Shown one piece after another: positions 1 through 8,939 of a stretch of DNA of 64,000 nt. The number at the start of each line of letters is the position of its first letter. Position 1 is the stretch's first letter. Source of the DNA: Blastobasis lacticolella (taxonomy: Eukaryota; Arthropoda; Insecta; Lepidoptera; Blastobasidae); assembly GCA_905147135.1 (NCBI GenBank), contig LR990057.1:3844001-3908000 (forward strand). The letters are read 5' to 3'. Under the pieces are notes generated by a model. The model did no database searches. It was not told the DNA's origin and worked only from the letters and a program-made list of their open reading frames with translations. The position numbers and the translations under genes were made by a program.

Positions 1-985
1 TCGAACTTAAAAATTTCGTGGCCGAAAGGGATTGTCTAAAAAGTTATAGACAAAAAACCCAGAATCGCCAGCAACGAAATGAATAAAATGGGTAAACTAT
101 AGTTGACTCATCATGTTTAAAAAAACGGCCTTTTTAACCATGTAATATAAAAGTTATTATACTGTATGAGAATCGTAACTACCAAACTCAAAGTAAAAAA
201 GGGTATGTAGGGGCATTATTCTTTCTTCGTACTAACCAAAAAAACAGAAGAAGAATTATTTAAATCGGTCCAGCAAGAGCAATTGATTGATTTGTATGGA
301 GATTGTATCATTTATAAACAAAATATCTAGTATACCCCAACGATTTTGCAGTAAATTATTATATATGTTTGATGTAAGTACATATTATGAATATAATAAC
401 GGCATATATGAAGTTTCTGGCGACTCTGTGTTTTTTTTAGCCAAGACCCTTGTGGCTAGCTACTTAATGGGTATAAAATTTCCCAATCTCGAGCCAGCTA
501 CCAAATGGGAATTTCTATTGGTTTTTCAAGTTTCATTTCGTTGCTAGCTACGAAATGTGAAAAAGAAACCGTTTGAGGTACTTATGTTGTGAGACCTTCC
601 ATACTCCGTCGGCTCCGAATATTTTTATTTTGTCTAATTAGAATTTGTTTTAGTCTTATTGGAAAGTTAAATTTAATATAACACAATAACAAATCGATGC
701 ATTCTTGTTAGAGTTATACACAAACCTACTTTACATAACTTCTAGTCACTTTTCCTGTAAAGGAAGACAGAGAGTACCTAGTCCTTATAAATCTAGACTT
801 TGTCGCCTCCTCCACATTCATAACGTTCATCAGTTTAGTTTTGACTAATATCTCTCCTTACGATGCAAGAAGGCATTACATCAACATACCTATCACCAGC
901 ATAAAATAGGTTTAAAGCTCAAACAGATACGTTGATGTGTTATCTTCTGTACATATGTCCAGGTTTTAGAGTATAGCGAGCTAGG
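1..985. other. Unique AT-rich DNA, no gene seen
   Basis: I see no coding region or recognised mobile element here. The one open frame (287-547, 86 codons) has low-complexity AT-driven composition and no motif. The only structure is a loosely repeated motif listed separately at 451-560. Confidence 0.5.
453..560 (+). repeat. Three degenerate copies of a ~18-bp motif
   Basis: A motif of the form GCTAGCTACnAAATGGGA occurs near 453-471, 492-510 and 541-558, about 40-50 bases apart. The copies differ at several positions. This could be a worn short tandem repeat or coincidence in AT-rich DNA. No function is inferred. Confidence 0.35.
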
Positions 986-989
986 ACTT

Positions 990-1125
990 CCATAGACCTG
1001 AAAATAGCTCTTCTCGCTGTATATTTATAAAGTGCGATCTACAACCCGTTCGCAAGCTAAATGATGGCAAACCCTCCTCTGTTGTGAGGAAGGGTCAACT
1101 CCAGCAGCGGACTTTTATGGACAGT
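990..1125 (+). repeat. Highly diverged copy of the (GAT)n-tailed repeat (family B)
   Basis: The order of landmarks (TATTTATAA, GCGATCTACAACCCG, ATGGCAA, then CAGCGGACT and TTATGG) follows that of better copies at 2094-2340 and 31036-31232. Many substitutions make this an old or partial copy. The landmark order is seen directly; family membership is inferred. Confidence 0.4.
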
Positions 1126-1952
1126 TGAAAACACAATCTCGAAAATATAAAAAGAAAATTAGACAGAGTTTTAACAATTTTATACTCTGTCTATGTAATT
1201 TTAAACAGGGTTGCAGTAGAAAGTGGCAAAACAATTGAGTGCGTTATCTACGACGCAATAGTCTTTCCTTCAGTATTAACACAACCCGTCTTCGTTCCAC
1301 CACCAAACGAAGAATGCATGCGGCGAAATGACACTGTATTACAGACGACATTACAAAGACTCCTCGCACAAACCACTTTGCCTCAACATTTATTGTGCGA
1401 ACCGCGACAGAACTCTCTACCTGACTTATTTGATAAATAAAGTAAAAATCTTCTTTCTTGAATGAGTGCTTCGCCAGGCCACAGTGTTGCTTAACATTAG
1501 ACATACCAAACATCCTGTAGTCCATGCGAACGAAGTCGCGGGCACAGCAAAATGTTGACAAATCCTTTTACTTCACGTTCATATCTATAGGTACATCACT
1601 TGATAAAAAATTTACCAGAAACGCTATGGTGACGCAAATTTTACTGGATCAGTAAAAATATTGACAGAAAAAATACCGGATCAAAAATGGACTATTTATC
1701 ATTGTGTTTTTAGTCTTAACCGTAACACTTTACCGCGCGATAGTACGCGAAGGCGGTAGCGCAGTCTTGTCAACTCAGCCACATGATAGAGCGTTCACTC
1801 TCTATTTTTATGTTAATTCCATTCTCATAATCAATAGTCTAGTAGTGTGGCGCAAGCAAGCACTTCGTGGACGTGGGCAAAGCTAAACATTGTAAATTGA
1901 GATGTGTAGAGTGTGGAGGTAGTTTTTTGTTTACTTGTTGTACCTTACTGTT

Positions 1953-2062
1953 GAATGAATGAATGAATAAACACTTTGTTGCATAGATACAGTCGGTACA
2001 TATCGGTAGCAACAGAGGAAACAACGGCCTTATCGCTTAAACCGATTTCTTTCAGGTAACCT
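1953..2062 (-). mobile_element. LINE 3' end with (GAAT)n tail, inserted on minus strand
   Basis: The left edge is a (GAAT)n run followed by the complement of an AATAAA-like polyadenylation signal. Next come landmarks shared with 28962-29087: ACATATCGGTA, GGCCTTATCGCTTAAA and CGATTTCTTTCA. Read on the minus strand, this is the last ~110 bases of a retroelement 3' UTR ending in a tetranucleotide tail. Such tails are typical of 5'-truncated non-LTR retrotransposon copies. No coding part remains. Confidence 0.6.
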
Positions 2063-2093
2063 TTGGGTAGCGAACCAAGTTTGAAGTTGATGG

Positions 2094-2340
2094 TGGCCGT
2101 GTGGTGTCCGGTAGAGTAGAAAAGCACTAACACCTTACACTCGTGGGTGTTATACAAGGCGACTAATGTTTTCGAGGAAAATGATCTAGAGTCTACGTAG
2201 GCTGGAAAACGGGCTGCAGCGTTTTCCAATGTTATTTTTATGACACTGCGATCTCTAACCAGCCTGCCATGTGTGAAGATTATGGCAATAATGTCCCCTT
2301 TCAAGTCCTGCAGCGGACTCCTATGGGCTGTGATGCTGAC
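2094..2340 (+). repeat. Family B interspersed repeat, near full length
   Basis: About 245 bases shared, with substitutions, with 31036-31232, 34475-34642 (plus) and 52277-52528, 63771-63890 (minus). Landmarks in order are GGCCGTGTGGTGTCCGG, ACTCGTGGGTGTTATAC, GACTAATGTTTTCGAGG, CTGCGATCTC, GCCTGCCA, ATTATGGCAATAA, CTGCAGCGGACT and ATGGGCTGTGATG. Other copies end in (GAT)n, a tail shared with RTE-type LINEs of Lepidoptera, so this is probably a retroposed LINE 3' end or a SINE that uses that machinery. It lies directly beside the minus-strand LINE tail ending at 2062. Confidence 0.65.
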
Positions 2341-2590
2341 CTAACAGTTGAATGTAGCACTAGTCATTTCACGGTACAAGACTAAGTTTAGGCAAGGCAT
2401 AAGTTGATATAAAATATTCCTAACAAGAAAACGTATTGCACCACTAACCTTGAGTGAAAACTTAACTCTCTAAGTCACTCTTAGCTTTACGACACCGATT
2501 TTGTGACGCCTAAATGCTTAGGAATCTCTTAAGGTGCCAACTTTGGCATCGTCTAAATTAGTGCAATCTAGCGTCATAGCTCAAAAAAAA

Positions 2591-3065
2591 CTGTTGTGCC
2601 CTCGCGAACAAGGCCAGGGGCCCGCTTTGACTATTATCCAGGATTTGGTAGATCAGGTAACTTCAGTAGAGCAACTGCCATCTGACCTCCGTGACCCTGC
2701 AACCAGGGGAACCTAACCAGATTGGACCATTGTTACACATTCAGTCGCCTGAATGTTTCATCACGATGTTTTTCCTCACCATAAGAGCATCGGTTAGTGT
2801 TCAAGTAATGTGCACTACACTACAACATAGGGTTCTGCAAAAGACATGTCTACAGGTACTTCAATGGCCGGCACCACATCCGCTCCCATTAGGATACAGA
2901 TGTCCTGATGACGGTGACCACTTTCCGTCAGGTGGACCGTCCGTCACTGTGCCTCCCTAGGCAATAAAAAAAACTCATAAAAAGTCACTGGCCATACCGG
3001 CACTGGGGATCGAACTCGGCACCTCTCGCTTACCAGTCGGACCCTCTAGCCATCAGGCCACCGAC
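2591..3065 (-). mobile_element. tRNA-derived SINE (family S1), split by a LINE tail
   Basis: On the minus strand the copy starts with a tRNA-like head at 2972-3065. Its box B-like core, GATCGAACTC on the plus strand, lies in a CACTGGGGATCGAACTCGG context. The body and tail continue at 2591-2825, with landmarks CTCCGTGACCCTGC, GGGGAACCT, CAGTCGCCTGAATG and CACGATGTTTTTCC. The two parts are contiguous in intact copies such as 62199-62538. Here they are separated by foreign sequence ending in an A run at 2965-2972. Pol III box motifs mark the head as tRNA-derived. The family name is my label. Confidence 0.7.
2850..2972 (+). mobile_element. LINE 3' end inserted into the SINE
   Basis: The landmarks GATGTCCTGATGACGG, CAGGTGGACCGT, GTGCCTCCC and GGCAATAAAAAAA match a second copy at 32501-32597 in the same order. 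The AATAAA signal runs straight into an A tract, as at the 3' end of a retroposed transcript. It interrupts the S1 SINE and is therefore younger. The left breakpoint is uncertain by about 20 bases. Confidence 0.55.
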
Positions 3066-3084
3066 TTTATCAGATTTAGTGCGT

Positions 3085-3280
3085 AAACGCGCACAAAAAA
3101 TGCAGAAAGCAGCTGCGTGGTGTGGACTAAGACGAAATGCCGCAAGCCTGTTATTTAACTGCACTGGCTACCATATTCTAGAAACCGCAGCACATTAACG
3201 GAAACATTGTTGCTCGGCGGCAGAAATAGATACCTATGCCAGTGGTACTGATCTGGACGAATTCCCCGTCTAAAAATAGA
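3085..3280 (+). repeat. Partial copy of interspersed repeat family S3
   Basis: Shares the order GTGTGGACTAAGA, TGCACTGGCTACC, GAAACCGCAGCACA, CATTGTTGC, GGCGGCAGAAATAGATA and GTGGTACT with the fuller copy at 12070-12358. The copy is diverged and has lost its left part. This family is a common lepidopteran short repeat whose intact copies start near GTGACAAAC and end near GTACCACCTG. No coding content. Confidence 0.55.
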
Positions 3281-3629
3281 CTACCAGTCAATCTTTCAAT
3301 TAACACACTTACAACTATCTTATAAGCAGACCAGCTAGACCTTCATAGATCAGAATAGTTAAACTTACGCTAAAATATTTATATATGTGTTCAATTATTT
3401 CATTTATTTCAAATGTGGCCCATAGCCTACAGTTGATTGACGTCAATAGTTTGGCCACGTTTCGTATAGACCGACTAAATAATTGGCCATGCCACTCCGG
3501 CCAGGCATGAGGAGGAGAGGTCATCTTAAGAAACAATGGATTGACGTCGTTGAATTATTACTTTTTTGCCAACAAAGTCACAAAGAAGGAGACCAAGAGA
3601 AGTGGACAAAGATAAGTTTTAAGGTGGAA

Positions 3630-3676
3630 ACCGGGCCATCGCGCACGAGAGCACAACCGGGACGCCAAGATGATGA
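3630..3676 (+). repeat. SINE S1 tail fragment
   Basis: GCACGAGAGCACAACCGGGA followed by CGCCAAGATGATGA is the terminal part of S1 in plus orientation, including the (GAT) tail. Everything upstream is missing or unrecognisable. Confidence 0.55.
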
Positions 3677-3689
3677 CTATGATCCATGT

Positions 3690-4265
3690 TGATTGACGCT
3701 AAGCTGCAAACCCTCGAGCATTAGCATTGTTGCACGTCTGTCGGTCTACTGCAGGTTGGATTTCGGAAAGTGTGCGAAGCGCTGCACGACTTCATTACCC
3801 TGGCCATCAGGAATTGCGATTCGAGCGGACGATCCATCCTTGTGGATCTTCCAAAGCAATCCGCATAAACCGCTTTGGTTCGGTTCGGTTACGAAATAAA
3901 ATGCGTTGCAAGTGATCCCTGATCATTAGCAATCTGGTTAGAGTGAATAAGCTGTTGCTTCCGCGATACAGGTATGTTCTTTCTTCGGTCACATCGTCAC
4001 TCACTATTAGTAAGATGGTGGTCAAATGGCTGCTAATGCCTGCAAAGGCCTAAATCTTTAAAAAAAGTAGCTAATAATATAGGTACTACACTCAACTTCA
4101 AGACTGGATAGAGCTATTTTCTATCTGATGATGATGATGATATTGTATTTATTAAAATACATTCACGCACGCATTATCGAATGGTCCTCTTCCCAGATTA
4201 AGATTATCAATAGATCGAGGTCACAACTTTTTAGCAATGAGACCAGGTGACAATGTGGAGAAGGT
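3690..4265. other. Unique DNA, no gene seen
   Basis: Three short frames of 62-72 codons overlap at 3693-4025 on both strands in the same GC-richer stretch. None shows a domain or convincing start. A short GAT run sits at about 4128-4141, like the tails of the family B and RTE copies, but without a recognisable body. Confidence 0.45.
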
Positions 4266-4271
4266 TGGGAT

Positions 4272-4308
4272 CTGGGTACCAATCGGGAACGGGACGATTG
4301 GTACCCAG
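4272..4308. repeat. Perfect 14-bp inverted repeat with 9-nt loop
   Basis: CTGGGTACCAATCG (4272-4285) is followed by GGAACGGGA and then its exact reverse complement (4295-4308). A perfect 14-bp stem is unlikely by chance at a given site, though 64 kb offers many chances. It has no TA or TTAA target duplication or flanking repeat that I can see, so I do not assign it to a MITE. Confidence 0.8.
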
Positions 4309-4677
4309 GATTTGGTAACCAGTTTTGGTATGTGACCAATTGCTACTGAACACCAGTCGGTTTTGTTAAAGACGGAGTCTACAATAACTCCTACATATGT
4401 GCTAGCCCATCGGTTAGTAGTGGGCGTCTACTATTTCTTTCCACCACACAATGCCAGTAGCCATAGCTGTCAAGCTTACGATAATGTCGTCTATTATTAT
4501 GCTAACGTTCTGTAAAGGTTAGAATTATGTTAAGTGGTTTATTATAAAGCCTTACTCTTTCTGCTAGCGCTGTCGTATTGGAACTTTTTAGAAAAGTCTT
4601 GCTTTGAGGCTAACTTTGAATATTTCCTTCCGCTTAGATAACTTTATTAGATAACCAGTATTGTACCAAGGCCATGA

Positions 4678-4832
4678 CAGTGTTGTAAATATAGAAACTG
4701 AAAACGCTACTGCCCATTTTCCAGCCTTCGGAGACTCCAGAACCTTTGCCTCGAAAACATTAGTCGCCTTATACGACACCCACGAATGTTGCCATAGTAC
4801 ATGGCAAGCGTGAAGATTACGACAATAACCTC
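4678..4832 (-). repeat. Family B repeat, rearranged (minus part plus inverted scrap)
   Basis: 4678-4788 matches the middle of family B on the minus strand, with landmarks CAGTGTTGTAAATATAGAA, CCCATTTTCCAGCCT, GCCTCGAAAACATTAGTCGC and ACACCCACGA. A scrap at 4802-4832 (GGCAAGCGTGAAGATTACG then CAATAACCTC) is the element's other part, but in plus orientation. The order and orientation differ from intact copies, which implies an inversion or two independent insertions. Confidence 0.55.
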
Positions 4833-4904
4833 ATGGTTATGATGTTTATATATATTACTGATAAAACTATCCTGAATTTACATATTCCAGGACACATGAC
4901 ACAT

Positions 4905-5088
4905 GATGGTGGCTTTGGCAATGGAGGGGCATTTGCCTTTTTGTTGCCAAAACAACGTGTTATAGAGGTGGACAACGCATTGGCGATAATCTTGGTGTTG
5001 CTAATGTCTATATGCAGTGGTGACCACTTTCCATCAGGGGGCCCGTTTGCCTGTTTGCCTACCGTACGACATACAAAAAAACATTGTT
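4905..5088 (+). mobile_element. LINE 3' end, family D, with A tail
   Basis: Nearly collinear with 13296-13468: GTGGCTTTGGCA, CAACGTGTTATAGAGGTGG, GGTGTTGCTAATGTCTATA, GCAGTGGTGACCACTTTCC and TTGCCTGTTTGCCTACCGTA, then an A run. Both copies are in plus orientation and end in A tracts. That fits 5'-truncated retroelement 3' ends. The 145-codon frame spanning 4833-5270 merely reads through it. Confidence 0.65.
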
Positions 5089-5089
5089 A

Positions 5090-6930
5090 TCCTATGCTCA
5101 AGTTTCGAAGTAGTATTTCAAAGGAGATGTGTCAGAAAAACACAAGAGACAAAGGTAAACAGTATTTATTAAATTTCATATATTCACAACAGGTAAACAT
5201 AAGTAATAACACTCCACTACATCAAAACATTTATTGCAACAGCATGAATATTCCAAAACTCAAAACTTAAATTAAACAAATGGCTTTATTACCACAAAGG
5301 CTTATACGATAATTTGGTTCTTTTATGGCATTTAACAAGTTAATTTCATCGGTAAATTACACAAATACACCATACAATTAACGTATCAAAGTTATCTTCG
5401 CCACTTTCAGCACCTGACGTTTAAATTATCCACAGAAGTAGTTATAATTACGGGTTACGGTGTAAGGTGAACTTAGGAGAACAAAAATTACATGATATCA
5501 CTGAAAGGGTTGATACTGATAGACGTTATTAAACTGACATCTTTAGGAAGTAATTGTAAGGTGTTTTTGTGTAATTATATTCTTCTTGGGGTGCCGTCTA
5601 GTTTGGCAACCATTATACGACTTCTATAGAACCAATGTGCAATTACAGAGAAATTAACTTATTATTTTTAGTATAAAATTGTTATTCTTTAATTTTTAAA
5701 GGTCAGTCATGAATTACCAATACTTTTACTATGAAAAAGAAACTTAAAACTGGGACATAAATAGTATGAAATACTTGAAATACTCGGAACACCCAATGTA
5801 GTTTCTAAACTGTCAGCTCTCTTCAAATTAAGTTTTAAACTAAAGTATGAAAATAAAGTAAATAATTGTCTACTTGGTGCACCTACCATCCAGGCCAGAA
5901 GATCAATAATACAACTAACCTGTCTGTATAATTAAAAAAAAACAAAATTATGATACTTGAACACACAGTTCAATGAACACAATACTTAATAGTAACCTAC
6001 ATTTTGTTTATTTTGTTACCTATAATTACGTATAATTATTCCCATAACAGTATTAAATAATAATAATAACATTAACATTCTAATTGTTTAATTTCCCAGC
6101 CTGAATACATAGGTACTAACGACAATACCCTCAGTAATTAATAAAACCGGTTCTGATAACGTTCAAGTTACGCGATAGTTAAATAGCAATAGTGGCAGTA
6201 ATGGCGGGTTAACAAGGCAAGACACACATCGGCCCGCGGCTGCGCTCGCCCTGCGATAGACGGACTGTATAATTGCCTATAATGATACATTATTTTTATC
6301 TGTCTATCAACTTGTCTACGCGGTTCAATTCGCTTCGAGTCGGGTGGCCATGGGTTTATCCAAAAATGGGACAAATATACTTACTTACTTGGCTCAGTGA
6401 GCCAAAGAGCATTTTGGTCTCTGATACCAAAAGTTGTCACTCATGCCAACCCTGAAGTTTCCTTCCATCTCTGCCTTTGAAGATTGGACAGATCCTTCAG
6501 CACCTCATCCAGCAAGCGGTATCTGGTCGTCCAGAGTAGGCTATGTTGTATGGTATGGTTTGGTGAAATGATACAAATATAATAATACATAATTTGCGTA
6601 TAGTGGGAGACCAATATATGAAAAGTGTAGTAACAAATAAACGGGTGCAACGTTATTTAAAGGACTGGAACTTCATAACCACAATGGCTATTGAAACATT
6701 GAATGTACCTAATTAAGAATATTTTTAGAAGAGTCAAACGACTAAGTATATTGGGTACATAGGAGAGCACAATGATAATGGATGATACTTGAACTGAATA
6801 AACAATGACATATTAGTAATGTACTCTACAAGCTGCAGACATTTTCAGTTCTACAATAAAGTCAACAATATAAATATCAGGCTACTCATAAACCAAGGTA
6901 TACGCGGTAAGAAACATGAAAGATACTAAA
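5090..6930. other. Unique AT-rich DNA, no gene seen
   Basis: No frame above 70 codons and no recognised repeat. Composition is strongly AT-rich with several A and T runs. Around 6220-6300 there is a short GC-richer patch without a motif I can name. Confidence 0.5.
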
Positions 6931-6935
6931 ATGTT

Positions 6936-7130
6936 TAAGCAAAGGACAAAGGTGCAAAGGACTGGAACTCTCTGCCTGGGTCACTGTTCCCCGATACGTA
7001 TAATCTTGGGGTTTCCAAATCAAGAGTGAATAGGCATCTTCTAGGCACGCATGCTACATCTTCGACCTCATCGTCGCTTTCCATCAGGTGAGTTGAGGCA
7101 AATGCAAGTCTATTGATAATAATAAAAAAG
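6936..7130 (+). mobile_element. C-terminal remnant of a LINE open frame plus 3' UTR
   Basis: In one unbroken plus frame ending at the TGA at 7089-7091, the translation includes KDWNSLPGSLFPDTYNLGVS and then KSRVNRHLLG. The pattern WNsLP...lFPd.ynl..FK.rVnrhL is a well-known C-terminal signature of reverse-transcriptase proteins of insect non-LTR retrotransposons. Here S replaces the usual F at one position. A short 3' UTR follows and ends in AATAAAAAA at 7121-7129. Only ~50 codons survive, so this is a 5'-truncated dead copy, not a gene. The clade is not resolved. Confidence 0.65.
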
Positions 7131-7159
7131 CCAACATTGATTATTAAAAAAAAATTGTT

Positions 7160-8285
7160 TCTTTTGTCCACGTAATAAAACAACACAGAGACACCCCACA
7201 AAAGATACAGATCTTACCACTTTACAACACTATGTAATTGCTTTCCGTTTTATGAAAGAATTATAACTTTTGTTACGGTTAACCCTCCATTTGCCCATAG
7301 TCATCATTAGCATGTTTTATGTAACCACGGTGCATGATCATCGTGGCAATAAAAATATTATTAAAATTGTTTGACTTAACCATTGGACGGCCATTTTTCA
7401 TTTTGCGGCTGATCGTATCTTGTATCGGATATTAATATAGCTATTAACTGATTATCTACCGGATTACTTTTTTTCTATTGTAATAATAATTGGTATGTAA
7501 TTCTTTTTGTTATTATAGAAAAGGATGAAACTTATAATTAGCAAACAATTACATCAAAGTACAGTATATTTTTTTCGTTTTATACTATTAGCGTAGGATA
7601 ATGTCTGCTTCGACCATAGTACTTATCTTACGCGATAATATCGCATATTAACAACATAATTTTTAAAATAGGTTAATCTCTTTTTTGTATTAACTAACTT
7701 TGTATTATGTGTACCTTGCGGATCAGCTAATAGTTTAGTATCTGAGTAGTTACGGAGATTTCATGTAAATACTTTTATGGAGCTCTTATGGTACCAGGAG
7801 TATATATCTATCAACATATGTTTTTGCTCGTTTGATGGACAAATAGTCAAACAAACAAGTAAAAACTTGACTTTTACAATATTAGCAGGACCACATTTTA
7901 CCCGCGACACAGTGCGTGTAGACTTTGATATAAATAAACCAACAAAAACACTTTCGCTTTAGTAATATTAGTTTGTACTTAATGCAACAAAAAACGAATC
8001 AAACGATCCTCGCAATTACTGATATCTAAGGAAGGATGTTTATTATTTTTTATAAAAGAAAAAAACTCCAGATCAACCCTCTACTTTCGCCTTTAAGCCG
8101 GTTTTTACCCCACTTCCTGATGCCTCACGCATCTGTGGGACAAAAAATGACAAACTCACTTACACAAAGAGTGATATTATTCTAATTATGCATAAGTCGG
8201 CAACGCTGACGTGAAAAAAATAGAATGAAAAAAAAACCGGTAGGCAAAGGGTTAACTTTTTGCTTCCACGATTGAAAGCGAACAC
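7160..8285. other. Unique AT-rich DNA, no gene seen
   Basis: One 61-codon frame (7777-7962) has no motif. The stretch is rich in ATTA and TAAT words. A somewhat more complex, possibly constrained segment runs from about 8090 into the octamer pair at 8293-8320. Confidence 0.5.
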
Positions 8286-8292
8286 TTAGTGT

Positions 8293-8320
8293 TATGCAAA
8301 TGGCTGGTGACATTTGCATA
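8293..8320. promoter_or_regulatory. Inverted pair of octamer (POU-type) motifs
   Basis: TATGCAAAT (8293-8301) and ATTTGCATA (8312-8320) form a perfect 9-bp inverted repeat with a 10-base spacer. ATGCAAAT is the classical octamer bound by POU-domain transcription factors. Seeing it twice in mirrored arrangement is direct; regulatory use is inference. Nearby are TTATGCATAA-like and CAGCTG words, but no promoter elements. It could be chance in AT-rich DNA. Confidence 0.35.
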
Positions 8321-8514
8321 TGGTTCTTTTTTCTGTAAGAAAAATCACGCAGCTGTCGCTAGTTCCGTTTCCGTTTTATTTTATGCTAGATTACGAGTAG
8401 ATTGGTGTAGAATTCCTGTACAACGTAATATGGGAGAATGAATCGCTTATGTATATATACATGATTTAGTTTAATTGAAATTATAAAGTTTTGTTTTTGT
8501 ACCTAATAAAAATA

Positions 8515-8532
8515 TTAGGTTAGGTTAGGTTA
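8515..8532 (+). repeat. Short (TTAGG)n tract
   Basis: Three TTAGG units in a row followed by TTA. TTAGG is the canonical insect telomere unit. Such short runs are common inside lepidopteran chromosomes and inside repeats, so this does not indicate a chromosome end. Confidence 0.7.
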
Positions 8533-8589
8533 TGCCTCCTAATATCCTTAACGAAGCGAGGTTGACCAAGGTCTTCCGCTGGGAACCCT
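8533..8589 (-). repeat. Fragment of a repeated, possibly protein-derived sequence
   Basis: On the minus strand this reads GFPAEDLGQPRFVKDIRRHN. It aligns in the same frame with GSPIEVLDQPCFANGISRHT from 26435-26490. Eleven of 20 positions agree at the protein level, and the DNA also matches. I do not recognise the parent protein. The two copies suggest a scrap of a multicopy element. Confidence 0.4.
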
Positions 8590-8594
8590 TAGAG

Positions 8595-8936
8595 CGGCTT
8601 GCTCCAAATTCTTAAACGCATTTAAGCGTACAATAAACACAAAACTTATTACAAATTTACTTTAAATGTCACTTTTAAATGTGTTTAACATGTTGATGGA
8701 CAGTAAGGTCTAAAGGCGTCCATGCTGTTTAATGTGATATAACATAACGCCTGTTGATATCAAAGTTTTTATTCGCATAAAATCAGTACCTACACCTTAT
8801 GCCGTCCGATTTCTCATACTAAAAACTTCCATTGAGGAAAAGCATATTATAGTGTCACCGTAAAAGTAAATTTAACTACTATTTTACTGTCACGGTGTAA
8901 CGTTCTTGCATTTAAGAATTTGATGTAAGCCAAAAC
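8595..8936. mobile_element. Palindromic MITE (family M1), interrupted copy
   Basis: The left end, GGCTTGCTCCAAATTCTTAA at 8596-8615, is mirrored by TTAAGAATTTGATGTAAGCC near 8915-8934. Intact family members are ~105-110 bp palindromes (14210-14320, 23903-24006, 43911-44020). This one is ~340 bp, so the inner half has probably received ~220 bp of other sequence after about 8690. That inner part contains its own hairpin of roughly CACCGTAAAAGTAAAT / ATTTTACTGTCACGGTG. Confidence 0.55.
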
Positions 8937-8939
8937 TCT

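Noticed and set aside
4833..5270. 145-codon plus-strand open frame
   Set aside because: It runs through the family D LINE tail and then AT-rich DNA. The same tail at 13296-13468 is open only over a different length. No domain.
8515..8532. Telomere or interstitial telomeric array
   Set aside because: Only three TTAGG units; common by chance and inside lepidopteran repeats.
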